Positions 1-8,639 are shown, numbered from the stretch's first letter. The stretch is 64,000 nucleotides of DNA from Flavobacteriia bacterium (GCA_004293045.1 RDXY01000002.1:41003-105002), one strand, 5' to 3'. Numbers and translations: made by a program. The notes: generated from the sequence alone by a model not told the origin.

Positions 1-365
1 CAAACTTCTTCATAATTTGTTCCAAAAATTCTCGCTTCTGGAAAATTTTGAATTAATTGAAAGATACTTTCTAAAAATGTAGGTTTCCATAAATCATCAG
101 CATCTAAAAACGTTATATAATTAGAATTTGCTTTTTTTATACCAGAGTTTCTTGACGCAGATAAGCCACAATTTTTTTTATGATAAATTAATTGTACTTT
201 TTCTGATTCAAATGTTGCGGCAATTGCAGCACTTTTATCTGAAGAAAAATCGTCAATAATTACTAATTCGAAATCTGAAAAAGTTTGATTTAAAACACTT
301 TTAATCGCGTTTTTAATATACTTTTCTTTGTTGTAAAGCGGAATTATGACAGTGAAAAAAGACAT
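1..365 (-). CDS. Family 2 glycosyltransferase, N-terminal part (runs off the left edge)
   Basis: Only the first 121 residues are in the window. They begin MSFFTVIIPLYNKEKYI, the usual GT-A strand and nucleotide-sugar-binding start of family 2 glycosyltransferases. IIDDFSSDKS follows at residues 37-45 and the metal-binding DAD of LDADDLW lies at residues 88-90. Such enzymes transfer a sugar from an NDP-sugar onto a growing surface glycan at the inner face of the cytoplasmic membrane; the substrate cannot be read. The start codon lies one base beyond the stop of the upstream glycosyltransferase, so the two are probably co-transcribed and translationally coupled. The family call is firm; the acceptor is unknown. 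Confidence 0.88.
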   Translation of the reverse strand, partial: MSFFTVIIPLYNKEKYIKNAIKSVLNQTFSDFELVIIDDFSSDKSAAIAATFESEKVQLIYHKKNCGLSASRNSGIKKANSNYITFLDADDLWKPTFLESIFQLIQNFPEARIFGTNYEEV

Positions 366-366
366 A

Positions 367-1467
367 TTAATCGGCTAAAATATATTGGAATACTTCATTC
401 CAGTTTTGTAAATCTTTACTTGTGTCAAATGGTGAAGTATTTCCTTGAAACGTATGATTACCTTCTACAAATTCAGTAATTAGTTTTGCTAAATCAGTAG
501 CGCTGGTTTCATCAAAAAAAGTAACTTTTTCATAATGGCCACAAGCTTCTTTGGCATAAGGTAAATTAGCTAAAAACATCGGCTTATAATATGCTTTTGC
601 CTCTGAAATTGGCAAACCCCATGTTTCTATTTTTGATGGAAAAAGTAAACAATCCATAGCATTATACATTGAAAGTAAATGATTTCTTTTTACTTTTCCA
701 TAAAATTGAACGTTTTTTATATCGCCATATTTTTTAATTAAAAATTGGGCGTATTTTTCTTTATTATCTTTTATGGTGGTGAAATGAAATTGGGTTTGTT
801 CTGAAATGTTTTTTGGCAAAACTTTTATTGCTTCTAATATTATTTCATGATTTTTATAACTTCTTGGGAAACTTGGGTAAAAAAAGTGTATTTTATTTGC
901 ATCAAAATTCTGTTTTTCTAAAGTAATTTCCTCCACATATTCTGGAATGGCAACTTTTATATTTGAAACGTTAAATCGCTTTTCAAAAACTTCTTTTATC
1001 CAATGTTGTTGTACAAAAACAGTATGGTTTTTAGCAATATTAATTTTGAATAGCCTATCGTACAAAATGGAAAAAACGCCAATTTTGTAATTAAATTTCC
1101 AATCTTTCCAAGTAGGTTTAAATAATGTTGTAGGATGATGGCAATACACAAATTGTTTTTTTGCTACTACATTTGGCGTAGTATCATGTAGGGAAAACCA
1201 AATGTCTGGTTGTACTTGTTTAGAAAGTTTTTTAAAATAAAAATACTCGTAATACAAACGAAACCACCAAGATTTTTTTGAAAGTGGCATCTCAATTATT
1301 GTAATATTTGAGAATTGAAATTTTGAGGCGTCATGAACCAAAGCGATAACTTCAACTTCCTTTTTTTCTATGTGCTTAGAAAGTTCTTGTAAAACATTAT
1401 GAAGGATTGTAAAAATACCACCTTCTACCATGTTAATACCCGAAATTACAATTTTTTTACTTTTCAA
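367..1467 (-). CDS. Glycosyltransferase, GT-B fold, family 4-like
   Basis: The protein has 366 residues. The N-terminal half starts with a GINMVEGGIFTIL segment that fits the acceptor-binding side of GT4 enzymes. The C-terminal half has the donor-site signature: GKVKRNHLLSMYNAMDCLLFPS, then ETWGLPISEAKA with the conserved E-x7-E spacing around residues 282-292. There is no signal peptide or clear membrane segment, so it should act in the cytoplasm or peripherally on the inner membrane, making a surface polysaccharide. It sits between a TSUP permease (11-base gap) and another glycosyltransferase (1-base gap). Donor and acceptor sugars cannot be assigned. Confidence 0.85.
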   Translation of the reverse strand: MKSKKIVISGINMVEGGIFTILHNVLQELSKHIEKKEVEVIALVHDASKFQFSNITIIEMPLSKKSWWFRLYYEYFYFKKLSKQVQPDIWFSLHDTTPNVVAKKQFVYCHHPTTLFKPTWKDWKFNYKIGVFSILYDRLFKINIAKNHTVFVQQHWIKEVFEKRFNVSNIKVAIPEYVEEITLEKQNFDANKIHFFYPSFPRSYKNHEIILEAIKVLPKNISEQTQFHFTTIKDNKEKYAQFLIKKYGDIKNVQFYGKVKRNHLLSMYNAMDCLLFPSKIETWGLPISEAKAYYKPMFLANLPYAKEACGHYEKVTFFDETSATDLAKLITEFVEGNHTFQGNTSPFDTSKDLQNWNEVFQYILAD

Positions 1468-1478
1468 TGTATTTTAGA

Positions 1479-1859
1479 TTATTTGTCTAACAACATTTTT
1501 CCTGCAATAACAAGTAATACTACGGCAAAAATTTTCTTTAACAATTTTTGGTCTAAGGTAAGTGCAAATTTACTTCCAAAAATACTGCCCACAACAAAAA
1601 AAACAGCAATAATTGCGGCATATTTTACATTAATTTGTCCTTCTTTATAGTAATTAAAAACGGCAACAGCTGTAACGGGAACTGCTAATACAGCTAAACT
1701 TGTGCCTTGTGCTTGGTGCTGATTAAATCCGAAAAACATGACTAATAATGGCACCATAATTATGCCGCCACCAACGCCAACCAATCCGCTTAGTACTCCT
1801 GCTAAAATTCCAATAAGAATTAAAGACAATATTATTTGTAGGGTCATTTTACTTTTCAT
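1479..1859 (-). CDS. TSUP (TauE/SafE) family membrane permease, half-length
   Basis: This 126-residue protein is very hydrophobic, with about four membrane segments. Residues 18-40 carry the glycine-rich signature GVLSGLVGVGGGIIMVPLL of sulfite exporter TauE/SafE (TSUP) proteins. Family members usually have about 250 residues and two such repeats; this one has a single repeat and would have to pair with itself to form a transporter. I see no frameshift, as the frame closes cleanly and the next gene begins 11 bases on. It starts 2 bases after the lytic transglycosylase stop codon. The family suggests export of sulfur-containing or organic anions; the substrate is unknown. Confidence 0.8.
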   Translation of the reverse strand: MKSKMTLQIILSLILIGILAGVLSGLVGVGGGIIMVPLLVMFFGFNQHQAQGTSLAVLAVPVTAVAVFNYYKEGQINVKYAAIIAVFFVVGSIFGSKFALTLDQKLLKKIFAVVLLVIAGKMLLDK

Positions 1860-1861
1860 TT

Positions 1862-2749
1862 TTATTTATTATATCCTTCAATTGGAATTTCAATTTCGTA
1901 TATTTTTTTTGTTGGATTATCTAATTTTTTATCACGCAACCATTGGTTATGTGTTTTTAAAATTTTATAGTTAATTCCTTGACTAATAGCAAATGTAGAC
2001 AAATTTGTTATAGTAGAGTCTATCATTATTTTTTTTGTATTAATTTTTGGATATAAGGCTTCTTTTGGAATTAAATAGCCATATTTTTCTGGATTTTTCA
2101 TAATTTCTTTCAAAGCTAAAATCCTGAAAACATAACGAGAGGTTTCATCGGATAGCCATAAACTATAATAATCTGAAGTTTGTTGAAAAGTGATGTGATT
2201 TTGTAATCCAGTCATACCGCCATTGTACGATGCGGCAGCTATGGTCCAATTTCCGAATTTATTTTTAGCCTTAATTAAATATTCACAAGCTGCTTGCGTA
2301 GCTTTTTCAATATGATAACGTTCATCTACTTGATCGGTTACTTCTAATTTACTTTCCTTAGCCGTTTCTGGCATAAATTGCCAAACACCTTTTGCGCCAG
2401 ATGGGGAAATGGCATTGATTAGGCCGCTTTCAATTACAGCTAAATATTTAAAATCATCAGGAACATTATATTTTGCTAATATGGGTTCGATAATTGGGAA
2501 CACTTTATTGGCTCTTTTTATTAAAATAGCAGTTGAGGCATTTAAATTAATATTAACTAACATTTCTCTATCTAAACGTTCTTTTACATCTGCTAGATTG
2601 GTTGGAACTTTTTCACCACAAAAATCCATTTCACTTGGATATTCTACATGATTTTTTTTCGGTACGTTTTGGTAGGAAGTAGCAAAAATTAAAAACCCGC
2701 AAATAATAAATAGTGCGAATAATAATAAAGTTTTATTTTGGAGTTTCAT
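1862..2749 (-). CDS. Lytic transglycosylase (SLT domain), membrane-anchored
   Basis: The protein has 295 residues. Residues 8-24 form a hydrophobic signal or anchor segment, so it should face the periplasm. The SLT domain spans about residues 85-235: AVIESGL holds the likely catalytic Glu107, followed by SGAKGVWQFMPETA and AAASYNGG, the lysozyme-like motifs of soluble/MltD-type transglycosylases. These cleave the MurNAc-GlcNAc bond of peptidoglycan to give 1,6-anhydro ends. No LysM repeat is visible, unlike classical MltD. It is the first gene of a tight four-gene minus-strand run with the TSUP permease and two glycosyltransferases, which suggests an envelope role. Confidence 0.88.
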   Translation of the reverse strand: MKLQNKTLLLFALFIICGFLIFATSYQNVPKKNHVEYPSEMDFCGEKVPTNLADVKERLDREMLVNINLNASTAILIKRANKVFPIIEPILAKYNVPDDFKYLAVIESGLINAISPSGAKGVWQFMPETAKESKLEVTDQVDERYHIEKATQAACEYLIKAKNKFGNWTIAAASYNGGMTGLQNHITFQQTSDYYSLWLSDETSRYVFRILALKEIMKNPEKYGYLIPKEALYPKINTKKIMIDSTITNLSTFAISQGINYKILKTHNQWLRDKKLDNPTKKIYEIEIPIEGYNK

Positions 2750-2806
2750 AAGTCTGTAATTTTAGTAATATCCCTTTTAATCAAGGTAACTTTATATGTT
2801 TTTTGT

Positions 2807-3466
2807 TTATTCTAATATTAATTGGGGTAAATTTTTGTTCAACCATTTGTATTTATTTACAATCATAATATGCGTTCCTCCTTTTACAACAATACAATTT
2901 TTTATATTAGAAATAGGAAAAACCTTATCCTCATCACCGTGAATGTGAATTACTTTTTCATCAGGAATACTTCTTTGCCAAAGTAAAACATTTTCAATTG
3001 CCCAATCTAAATAGTTAGTTTGTTTCATAAATAGATATTTGTTGTATAATTTTACTCTTTTAGCCAGTAAACCTCTGCCTTTTATGTATCTTGACAAATA
3101 GTTTACTTGCCCTAAAAGACTGGTAGGTAATGCTTTATATAATTTTGTAGCCTTGGCTAATTTCATATGAATTGGCAATTCCTGGTTGCTTTTTACGCTT
3201 GAAATAATGATAATTTTTTTTGTTTTAATGATTTCAGACATTTCTTGAACCATTATTCCACCAAATGAAACACCAATTAATACGCAATTTTCATGTTTCA
3301 CTTTTTCACACATTCTTTTAGCGTAGCTTTCTATGGTTTCATTATAAATCGGTAAAATCCATTCCAAATAATGCATTTCAAATTGTTCCTTAGGTAATTT
3401 TATATTTTCGAAGATTTCTATACTTGCAGCCAAACCAGGAACAAAGTAAACTTGTATTTTCGACAT
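2807..3466 (-). CDS. Alpha/beta-hydrolase family protein
   Basis: The protein has 219 residues and no signal peptide. The N-terminal strand (IQVYFVPGLAAS) suggests an oxyanion hole, and the nucleophile elbow G-V-S-F-G puts the catalytic serine at residue 67. HGDEDKVFP near residue 176 fits the acidic residue, and GGTHIMI near 197 supplies the histidine, completing a Ser-Asp-His triad. Substrate specificity cannot be read from sequence. It is transcribed separately from, but in the same direction as, the transglycosylase, 57 bases upstream of it. Confidence 0.8.
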   Translation of the reverse strand: MSKIQVYFVPGLAASIEIFENIKLPKEQFEMHYLEWILPIYNETIESYAKRMCEKVKHENCVLIGVSFGGIMVQEMSEIIKTKKIIIISSVKSNQELPIHMKLAKATKLYKALPTSLLGQVNYLSRYIKGRGLLAKRVKLYNKYLFMKQTNYLDWAIENVLLWQRSIPDEKVIHIHGDEDKVFPISNIKNCIVVKGGTHIMIVNKYKWLNKNLPQLILE

Positions 3467-3588
3467 TAGTTAAATGATTTTGTGCCTTAAAATTATAATA
3501 TTAATTTTAATTGGGTTTCTTTTTTCGACAGAAAAAAATAAATTTAACAAATAATTTTCTATTGATATGATTTTCATTTGTTTACTAC

Positions 3589-3618
3589 TTGATTTGTCTT
3601 TATTTTTTTGTAAATTTG
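3589..3618 (+). promoter_or_regulatory. Promoter of the GNAT-like gene
   Basis: TTG at 3589-3591, a 19-base spacer and TAAATTTG at 3611-3618 match the Bacteroidota housekeeping promoter (TTG near -33, TAnnTTTG near -7). The predicted transcript start is about 45 bases before the ATG at 3670. Confidence 0.75.
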
Positions 3619-3669
3619 CAGACATTTTAACAAACAATTAAGATTTGTTAGTATTTAAAACCCAAATTT

Positions 3670-3960
3670 ATGCTAGTTGAGGAAATTAAAGACAATGAAT
3701 TATTAAGACAATTTGAAACAAAAACGGATTGCGGACTTTTAACCATTGAATACGCCATTCAAGAAAGGAAAATATTTTTAACTAAGCTTTGTGCAAACGA
3801 AAACGAACAAGAAGTTAAAGTAAATCAATTTATAACTTCCGTTTTAGATATAGCTCAGGAGCGAAAATTTAAAGTCGTTCCCACAAACACAAAAATTGTT
3901 TCTTTCTTTAGGAAAAATAAAAAATTTCAACAGTTATTACCTCCAGGGATTAAAATATAA
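3670..3960 (+). CDS. GNAT-fold N-acetyltransferase-like small protein (YjdJ type)
   Basis: This 96-residue protein resembles the short GNAT-like YjdJ family: TKTDCGLLTIEYAIQERKIFLTKL gives the beta hairpin, and VLDIAQERKFKVVPTNTKIVSFFRKN gives the helix and the strand that normally holds the acetyl-CoA pantetheine arm. The usual acidic VPxxxxG region and the CPY-type cysteine are replaced here (KVVPTN, then FFRKN), so activity is not assured. Members are small single-domain cytosolic proteins of unknown substrate. The gene stands alone, with its own promoter and a strong terminator. Confidence 0.7.
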   Translation: MLVEEIKDNELLRQFETKTDCGLLTIEYAIQERKIFLTKLCANENEQEVKVNQFITSVLDIAQERKFKVVPTNTKIVSFFRKNKKFQQLLPPGIKI

Positions 3961-3981
3961 TTTAGCATTATAACTATAAAT

Positions 3982-4020
3982 AACAGCATTGAAACTTGTT
4001 TTGATGCTGTTTTTGTTTTA
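3982..4020 (+). terminator. Intrinsic terminator after the GNAT-like gene
   Basis: AACAGCAT at 3982-3989 pairs with ATGCTGTT at 4004-4011. The helix continues inward (AAAC with GTTT) to a two-base loop and is followed by a T-rich run to 4020. Confidence 0.8.
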
Positions 4021-4094
4021 GAAATTGCTTCAAAAAAATTGAAAATTATGGATTGAATAAATGTTATATTTTCATCAAATTTTGTTAAATGTCA

Positions 4095-4124
4095 TTGAAA
4101 ACAATACCTTTATACCTAAATTTG
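4095..4124 (+). promoter_or_regulatory. Promoter of the ppk1-ppx operon
   Basis: TTG at 4095-4097 is separated by 19 bases from TAAATTTG at 4117-4124, a full Bacteroidota-type promoter. It leaves an untranslated leader of about 75 bases before ppk1. I saw no Pho-box-like repeats. Confidence 0.75.
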
Positions 4125-4208
4125 GTAGTACATATTTTAAAAATAATTTAATTGTAAAACCAATATATTAGATATTTTTATGTCTAAATAAACAGAACAA
4201 ATAATAGA

Positions 4209-6308
4209 ATGAACCCATACATTGATAGAGAAAAAAGCTGGTTAGCATTTAACGCAAGAGTGCTGCAAGAAGCTGCAGACGAAAATGTACCGTTATTAGA
4301 TAGATTACGTTTTTTAGGTATTTTTTCGAATAATTTAGATGAATTTTTCCGTGTTCGATATGCAGCAATTCGCAGAATGACATTAGAAAAAATTGATACT
4401 AAACCAATGTTGGGCGATATTTCTGCTGAACAGTTACTCAAAGATATTACAGAAATTGTAATTGAACATCAATCTGAAAGTTTACGAATATTAAACGATA
4501 TTGAAAAAAAACTTGAAAAACAGGGAATTTATATTATTAATGAAAAGCAAATAAATAAAGACCAAGAAACGTTTATTAAAGATTTTTTCATTCAAAAAGT
4601 CAGCCCGGAATTAGTTACCATTATGTTAAATGATTTAGTTGAGTTTCCTCTAATTAAAGATACTTCAGGATATTTAGCAGTAAAATTGGTAATGCATAAC
4701 AACAAATCAGGATTAATTTCTCAAATTTTAAACGATAAAGAAATTAGATATGCCATTGTTGAAATTCCTAAAACAATTAACAGGTTTGTAGTTTTACCTT
4801 CTAATTCCGATAAACAATATATTATTTTATTAGATGATGTAATTAGATATAGTTTAGATCATATTTTTAATATTTTCGATTATGAAAGTATTGACGCACA
4901 TATGATAAAAATTACTCGTGATGCCCAATTGGAGTTTGATTCTGATTTAAGTAAGAGTTTAATTGAAAAGATATCTTACAGTGTTAAAGAACGAAGAGTA
5001 GGAGAACCTGTACGATTTGTATATGACCAAGCTATAGACAAAGATACCCTAGAATTTTTTCTAAACCGGATGAAAATTGATAGTTCCGATTCAATTATAC
5101 CAGGTGGAAGATATCATAACCGAAGGGATTATATGGATTTTCCTAATCTTGGACGATACGATTTGTTGTACAAACAAAATGTGCCACTTCCTATTCAAGG
5201 TTTAAGTTTGGACGGAAGTATGCTGCAAAGTATTAAAGAAAAAGATTATTTGTTGCATGCACCCTATCAATCTTTTTCTTATGTGATTCGCTTTTTAAGA
5301 GAAGCCGCTTTAGATCCTAAAGTGCAATCTATAAAGATTACGTTGTACCGCTTGTCAAAAAATTCACAAATAGTAAGTTCGCTGATTAATGCTGCTAAAA
5401 ACGGAAAGAAAGTTACCGTTCAAATTGAATTACAAGCCCGTTTTGACGAGGCAAGTAACATCTCCTATGCCGAACAAATGCAAGAAGAAGGCATTAACTT
5501 AATTTTTGGAGTAAAAGGACTAAAAGTTCATAGTAAAATTTGTTTAGTAGAACGTTTGGAAGACGATGAAATTAAGAGATATGGATTTGTTTCTACAGGA
5601 AATTTCAGTGAGTCCTCAGCTAAAATTTACACCGATGTAACCTTGTTTACAAGTGATTCAAAAATTTTGAAAGATATGTCAAAAGTATTCGAATTTTTTG
5701 AAGTGAATTATAGAGTGCATCGTTATAAACATTTAATTGTATCACCTCATTATACCCGTTCTCGTTTTGTCAAATTGATTGATAGAGAAATAAAAAACGC
5801 TTCAGAAGGCAAACCAGCTTACATTAATTTGAAAATGAATAGTTTATCAGATTATAAAATGATAGATAAATTATACGAAGCAAGTAACGCTGGGGTTAAA
5901 ATTAAATTGATAATCAGAGGTATTTGTTGCTTGGTTCCAGGATTAAAAAATTACAGCGAAAATATAGAAGCAATTAGTATCGTTGATAATTATTTAGAAC
6001 ATTCACGTGTGTTTATTTTTGGGAACAATGACAATCCTGAAGTATTTATTTCTTCTGCCGATTTTATGACCAGAAATATTGATGCTCGAGTTGAAGTAAC
6101 TTGTCCCATTTATGATGAAGAAATTAAACAAGATTTAATTGAAACTTTTGAAATTGGTTGGAAAGCCAATGTAAAAGCACGTTTACATTCAGATAAATTT
6201 GAAAATTTATATAGAAAACGTGGCAAAGATAAAGTATTTAGAGCCCAACAAGAAATGTACAAACACTATCAGAACAAATTGGAAGTAATACTTCCTGAAA
6301 TTATATAA
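4209..6308 (+). CDS. ppk1: Polyphosphate kinase 1
   Basis: The 699-residue length is typical of PPK1, which reversibly polymerises the gamma-phosphate of ATP into inorganic polyphosphate. The domains follow the family order: an N-domain starting YIDREKSWLAFNARVL, a head domain around residues 110-320, and two phospholipase D-like C domains. The autophosphorylated histidine is His441 in KVHSK, and the second conserved histidine is His598 in LEHSRVF. Arg and Lys residues of the ATP site are present in ITLYRL. It is followed after 9 bases by ppx, so synthesis and degradation of polyphosphate are encoded in one operon. Confidence 0.97.
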   Translation: MNPYIDREKSWLAFNARVLQEAADENVPLLDRLRFLGIFSNNLDEFFRVRYAAIRRMTLEKIDTKPMLGDISAEQLLKDITEIVIEHQSESLRILNDIEKKLEKQGIYIINEKQINKDQETFIKDFFIQKVSPELVTIMLNDLVEFPLIKDTSGYLAVKLVMHNNKSGLISQILNDKEIRYAIVEIPKTINRFVVLPSNSDKQYIILLDDVIRYSLDHIFNIFDYESIDAHMIKITRDAQLEFDSDLSKSLIEKISYSVKERRVGEPVRFVYDQAIDKDTLEFFLNRMKIDSSDSIIPGGRYHNRRDYMDFPNLGRYDLLYKQNVPLPIQGLSLDGSMLQSIKEKDYLLHAPYQSFSYVIRFLREAALDPKVQSIKITLYRLSKNSQIVSSLINAAKNGKKVTVQIELQARFDEASNISYAEQMQEEGINLIFGVKGLKVHSKICLVERLEDDEIKRYGFVSTGNFSESSAKIYTDVTLFTSDSKILKDMSKVFEFFEVNYRVHRYKHLIVSPHYTRSRFVKLIDREIKNASEGKPAYINLKMNSLSDYKMIDKLYEASNAGVKIKLIIRGICCLVPGLKNYSENIEAISIVDNYLEHSRVFIFGNNDNPEVFISSADFMTRNIDARVEVTCPIYDEEIKQDLIETFEIGWKANVKARLHSDKFENLYRKRGKDKVFRAQQEMYKHYQNKLEVILPEII

Positions 6309-6317
6309 AAAATATTA

Positions 6318-7208
6318 ATGATTCAAATAAAAAAATATGCCGCAATAGACATTGGTTCCAATGCGATGCGATTGTTAATTACTAATATTATTGAGCAAAA
6401 AGGCAAAGAAGTACAATTTAATAAAAGTGCCTTAATTCGTGTACCAATTCGTTTGGGTCAAGATGCTTTTACAGTAGGGGAAATTTCAGAAGAAAATATT
6501 GATAGAATGATTGATGCTATAAACGCATTTAAATTATTAATGAAAGTATATAAAGTGGAAAAATTTATGGCTTGTGCCACCTCTGCCATGCGAGAAGCAT
6601 ATAACGGTAAAGAAGTTGCCGAAATCATAAAGAAAAAAACGGACATCAAAATAGAAATTATTGATGGTAAAAAAGAAGCCGCAATTATAGCCTCTTCTGA
6701 TTTGCATCACTTCATAAAGACAAATGAAAATTATCTTTACGTAGATGTTGGTGGAGGAAGTACCGAATTTTCTTTGTTTTCTGATGGGAAAATGTTGGTG
6801 TCAAAATCATTCAAAAATGGTACGGTTCGAATGCTGAATAATATGGTAAACGAAGTGGTTTGGCAAGAAATTGAAAAATGGATAAAAACCAATACTGAAG
6901 GATTAAAAAACATCACTATGATTGGTTCTGGCGGGAATATCAATAAGGCATTTAAGTTGTCTGGTAAAACGCAAGATAAACCATTGACATACAAGTATTT
7001 AAAATCGCAATTTGATCATATAAACGCTTTAACATACGAACAAAGAATTTCCGAATTAGGTTTAAATACCGACCGTGCCGATGTAATTATCCCAGCACTT
7101 TCCATATATTTAAGTGCAATGCGATGGAGTGGTGCCAATCATATTTATGTACCAAAAATCGGATTAGCTGATGGAGTAGTAAAAGCTATGTACTACGAAA
7201 GAATATAA
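6318..7208 (+). CDS. ppx: Exopolyphosphatase, Ppx/GppA family (short form)
   Basis: The 296 residues form one sugar kinase/actin/Hsp70-fold module. DIGSNAMRLLI near residue 11 is the first phosphate loop, CATSAMREA near 87 is a conserved family stretch, and VDVGGGSTEFS near 139 is the second phosphate loop. The enzyme releases phosphate from polyphosphate ends; some relatives hydrolyse pppGpp instead. E. coli Ppx has about 513 residues with a C-terminal HD-like domain that is absent here, as in many Ppx/GppA proteins. It lies 9 bases after ppk1 and ends at a strong hairpin. Ppx is favoured over GppA because of this coupling. Confidence 0.92.
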   Translation: MIQIKKYAAIDIGSNAMRLLITNIIEQKGKEVQFNKSALIRVPIRLGQDAFTVGEISEENIDRMIDAINAFKLLMKVYKVEKFMACATSAMREAYNGKEVAEIIKKKTDIKIEIIDGKKEAAIIASSDLHHFIKTNENYLYVDVGGGSTEFSLFSDGKMLVSKSFKNGTVRMLNNMVNEVVWQEIEKWIKTNTEGLKNITMIGSGGNINKAFKLSGKTQDKPLTYKYLKSQFDHINALTYEQRISELGLNTDRADVIIPALSIYLSAMRWSGANHIYVPKIGLADGVVKAMYYERI

Positions 7209-7241
7209 AAAAAAACGCTCAATTTGAGCGTTTTTTTTATT
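7207..7241. terminator. Bidirectional terminator between ppx and the small convergent gene
   Basis: An AAAAAACGCTC stem pairs with GAGCGTTTTTT around 7210-7236, with A and T runs on both sides, so it can stop transcription from either direction. It overlaps the last codons of the minus-strand gene. Confidence 0.85.
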
Positions 7242-7494
7242 TATCAATGGCTCCTAAAACCCGTTTCATAAAATCATTAAGAGCCGTTTTTTTATCTTTT
7301 CCGTCTCTAATCATTTTATTTACTTCAATGGCTCCATACATATTTGAAATTAACTCACCAATAACATCTAATTCTTCATCTTTTAAGGATTCTAATTCTG
7401 TTAAGTGTTCTAAAACAGCTATTGTTTCAATTATATAATCGGCATCATTTTCTTCAACAAATTGTGTCAAGTGTTTTATTACAGGTAATTTCAT
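7237..7494 (-). CDS. Small conserved protein of unknown function (DUF6952-like)
   Basis: This 85-residue acidic, helical protein has no signal peptide or membrane segment. It starts MKLPVIKHLTQFVEE and its middle is rich in Glu and Asp. From memory it matches a small flavobacterial family (DUF6952) that usually lies beside thioredoxin and peroxiredoxin genes, as it does here, on the same strand and 85 bases after the thioredoxin gene. The gene order suggests a link to thiol or peroxide stress; no active-site motif can be named. The family number is a recollection, not a search result. Confidence 0.65.
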   Translation of the reverse strand: MKLPVIKHLTQFVEENDADYIIETIAVLEHLTELESLKDEELDVIGELISNMYGAIEVNKMIRDGKDKKTALNDFMKRVLGAIDK

Positions 7495-7496
7495 AG

Positions 7497-7575
7497 TATT
7501 AGATTGTTAGATTTTAGATTTATAGATTATTTAGATTTGTAGACTTTCTAATTTTCTAAGAAGTCTAATCTATCT
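7497..7575. repeat. TAGATT-rich degenerate repeat
   Basis: The gap between the thioredoxin and the small gene is filled by loosely repeated TAGATT/TAGATTT units. Its right part can fold: TAGACTT near 7538 pairs with AAGTCTA near 7560. No coding potential is visible. Confidence 0.6.
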
Positions 7576-7579
7576 AAAT

Positions 7580-7888
7580 TTATAGTACTTGAGCTACTAA
7601 TTCCGCTAGAACTTCGGCTTTGTTAGTTTGTGTTTGATTTACTAAAACCCCATTTTTAAAAGCAGCAAATGTTGGTAAATTATCCACATTAGCTAATTTT
7701 CTAGATTCTGTAAACTGTTCGGCATCTACCACTAAAAATGGAATACTTTCATTCTCAGAAGCCATTTTTTTAAATTTTGGTTTCATTATACGACAATTAC
7801 CACACCAAGATGCAGAAAATTGTACCATTACTACTTCATTATTAGCTACAATTTCAGCTAAATTATCTTTTTCGATTTCTTGAAACAT
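7580..7888 (-). CDS. Thioredoxin-family protein
   Basis: The 102 residues form a single thioredoxin fold without signal peptide, so it is cytosolic. The redox site is Cys29-Gly-Asn-Cys32 in SASWCGNCRIMKP; thioredoxin itself has CGPC, so the redox potential may differ. NLPTFAAFKNG near residue 73 has the cis-proline loop. It lies downstream of the peroxiredoxin on the same strand with an 85-base gap holding a strong hairpin. The pairing suggests that it reduces the peroxiredoxin or related thiol enzymes. This is inferred from position, not from a specificity residue. Confidence 0.88.
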   Translation of the reverse strand: MFQEIEKDNLAEIVANNEVVMVQFSASWCGNCRIMKPKFKKMASENESIPFLVVDAEQFTESRKLANVDNLPTFAAFKNGVLVNQTQTNKAEVLAELVAQVL

Positions 7889-7910
7889 AATTTATTAATT
7901 TTTAATCACA

Positions 7911-7954
7911 AATAACAATGTCAAATTTTAAATTAAGATTTTGACATTGTTATT
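7911..7954. repeat. Perfect 15-base-arm hairpin between peroxiredoxin and thioredoxin genes
   Basis: AATAACAATGTCAAA at 7911-7925 and its exact reverse complement at 7940-7954 enclose a 14-base loop. No long T-run follows on the minus strand, so it is more likely an attenuator or mRNA-stability element than a full terminator. Confidence 0.75.
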
Positions 7955-7973
7955 GCAATTGTGGTTTATAATT

Positions 7974-8609
7974 TTAGTGTGAAGCTAAATAACTTGCGGT
8001 ACTGTTTCTGTCAGCACTCATAGCCTCTTTTCCTTCTTCCCAGTTTGCAGGACAAACTTCTCCTTTAGTTTGTACGTGTGTGTACGCATCAACTAAACGT
8101 AAATATTCGTTTACATTTCTACCTAAAGGCATATCATTTACACTTTCGTGGAAAATTTTACCAGTTTCGTCAATTAAATAGGTGGCACGGAAAGTAACAT
8201 TTGATCCCGTTAATAAATAGTCACCTGTTTCTTCATTAAATTCATCAGCTACATCTAAAATATCTAAAGCGTTTGCTAAATTACGAGTTGTATCTGCTAA
8301 TAATGGATACGTAACTCCTTCAATACCACCGTTGTTTTTAGCTGTATTTAACCAAGCAAAGTGTACTTCGTTTGTATCGCAAGAAGCACCAATTACAATT
8401 GTGTTTCTTTTTTCAAATTCTGGTAAAGCGGCTTGAAAAGCATGTAATTCAGTTGGACAAACAAATGTAAAATCTTTTGGATACCAAAATAAAATTACTT
8501 TTTTGTTGTTTTTTGTTGCTTCTTCTAAAACGTTAATTCTTAAGTTGTCGCCCATATCAGAGATTGCGTCAACTGTAATGTTTGGGAATTGTTTTCCTAC
8601 TAATGCCAT
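7974..8609 (-). CDS. 2-Cys peroxiredoxin, AhpC/Prx1 group
   Basis: The protein has 211 residues. The peroxidatic cysteine is Cys51 in FTFVCPTEL and the resolving cysteine is Cys186 in EVCPANW, the arrangement of typical 2-Cys peroxiredoxins that reduce H2O2, organic peroxides and peroxynitrite. An extra loop (FNEETGDYLLTGSN near residues 122-135) lengthens it relative to E. coli AhpC. There is no ahpF next door; a thioredoxin gene is downstream, so thioredoxin is the likely reductant. It has its own well-formed promoter upstream. Confidence 0.93.
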   Translation of the reverse strand: MALVGKQFPNITVDAISDMGDNLRINVLEEATKNNKKVILFWYPKDFTFVCPTELHAFQAALPEFEKRNTIVIGASCDTNEVHFAWLNTAKNNGGIEGVTYPLLADTTRNLANALDILDVADEFNEETGDYLLTGSNVTFRATYLIDETGKIFHESVNDMPLGRNVNEYLRLVDAYTHVQTKGEVCPANWEEGKEAMSADRNSTASYLASH

Positions 8610-8639
8610 AATTATTTGTTTTTAATTAATTTTCTACTG

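Noticed and set aside
4209..7208. Pho-box regulation of ppk1-ppx
   Set aside because: Only a standard housekeeping promoter is visible; no PhoB-like direct repeats were found.
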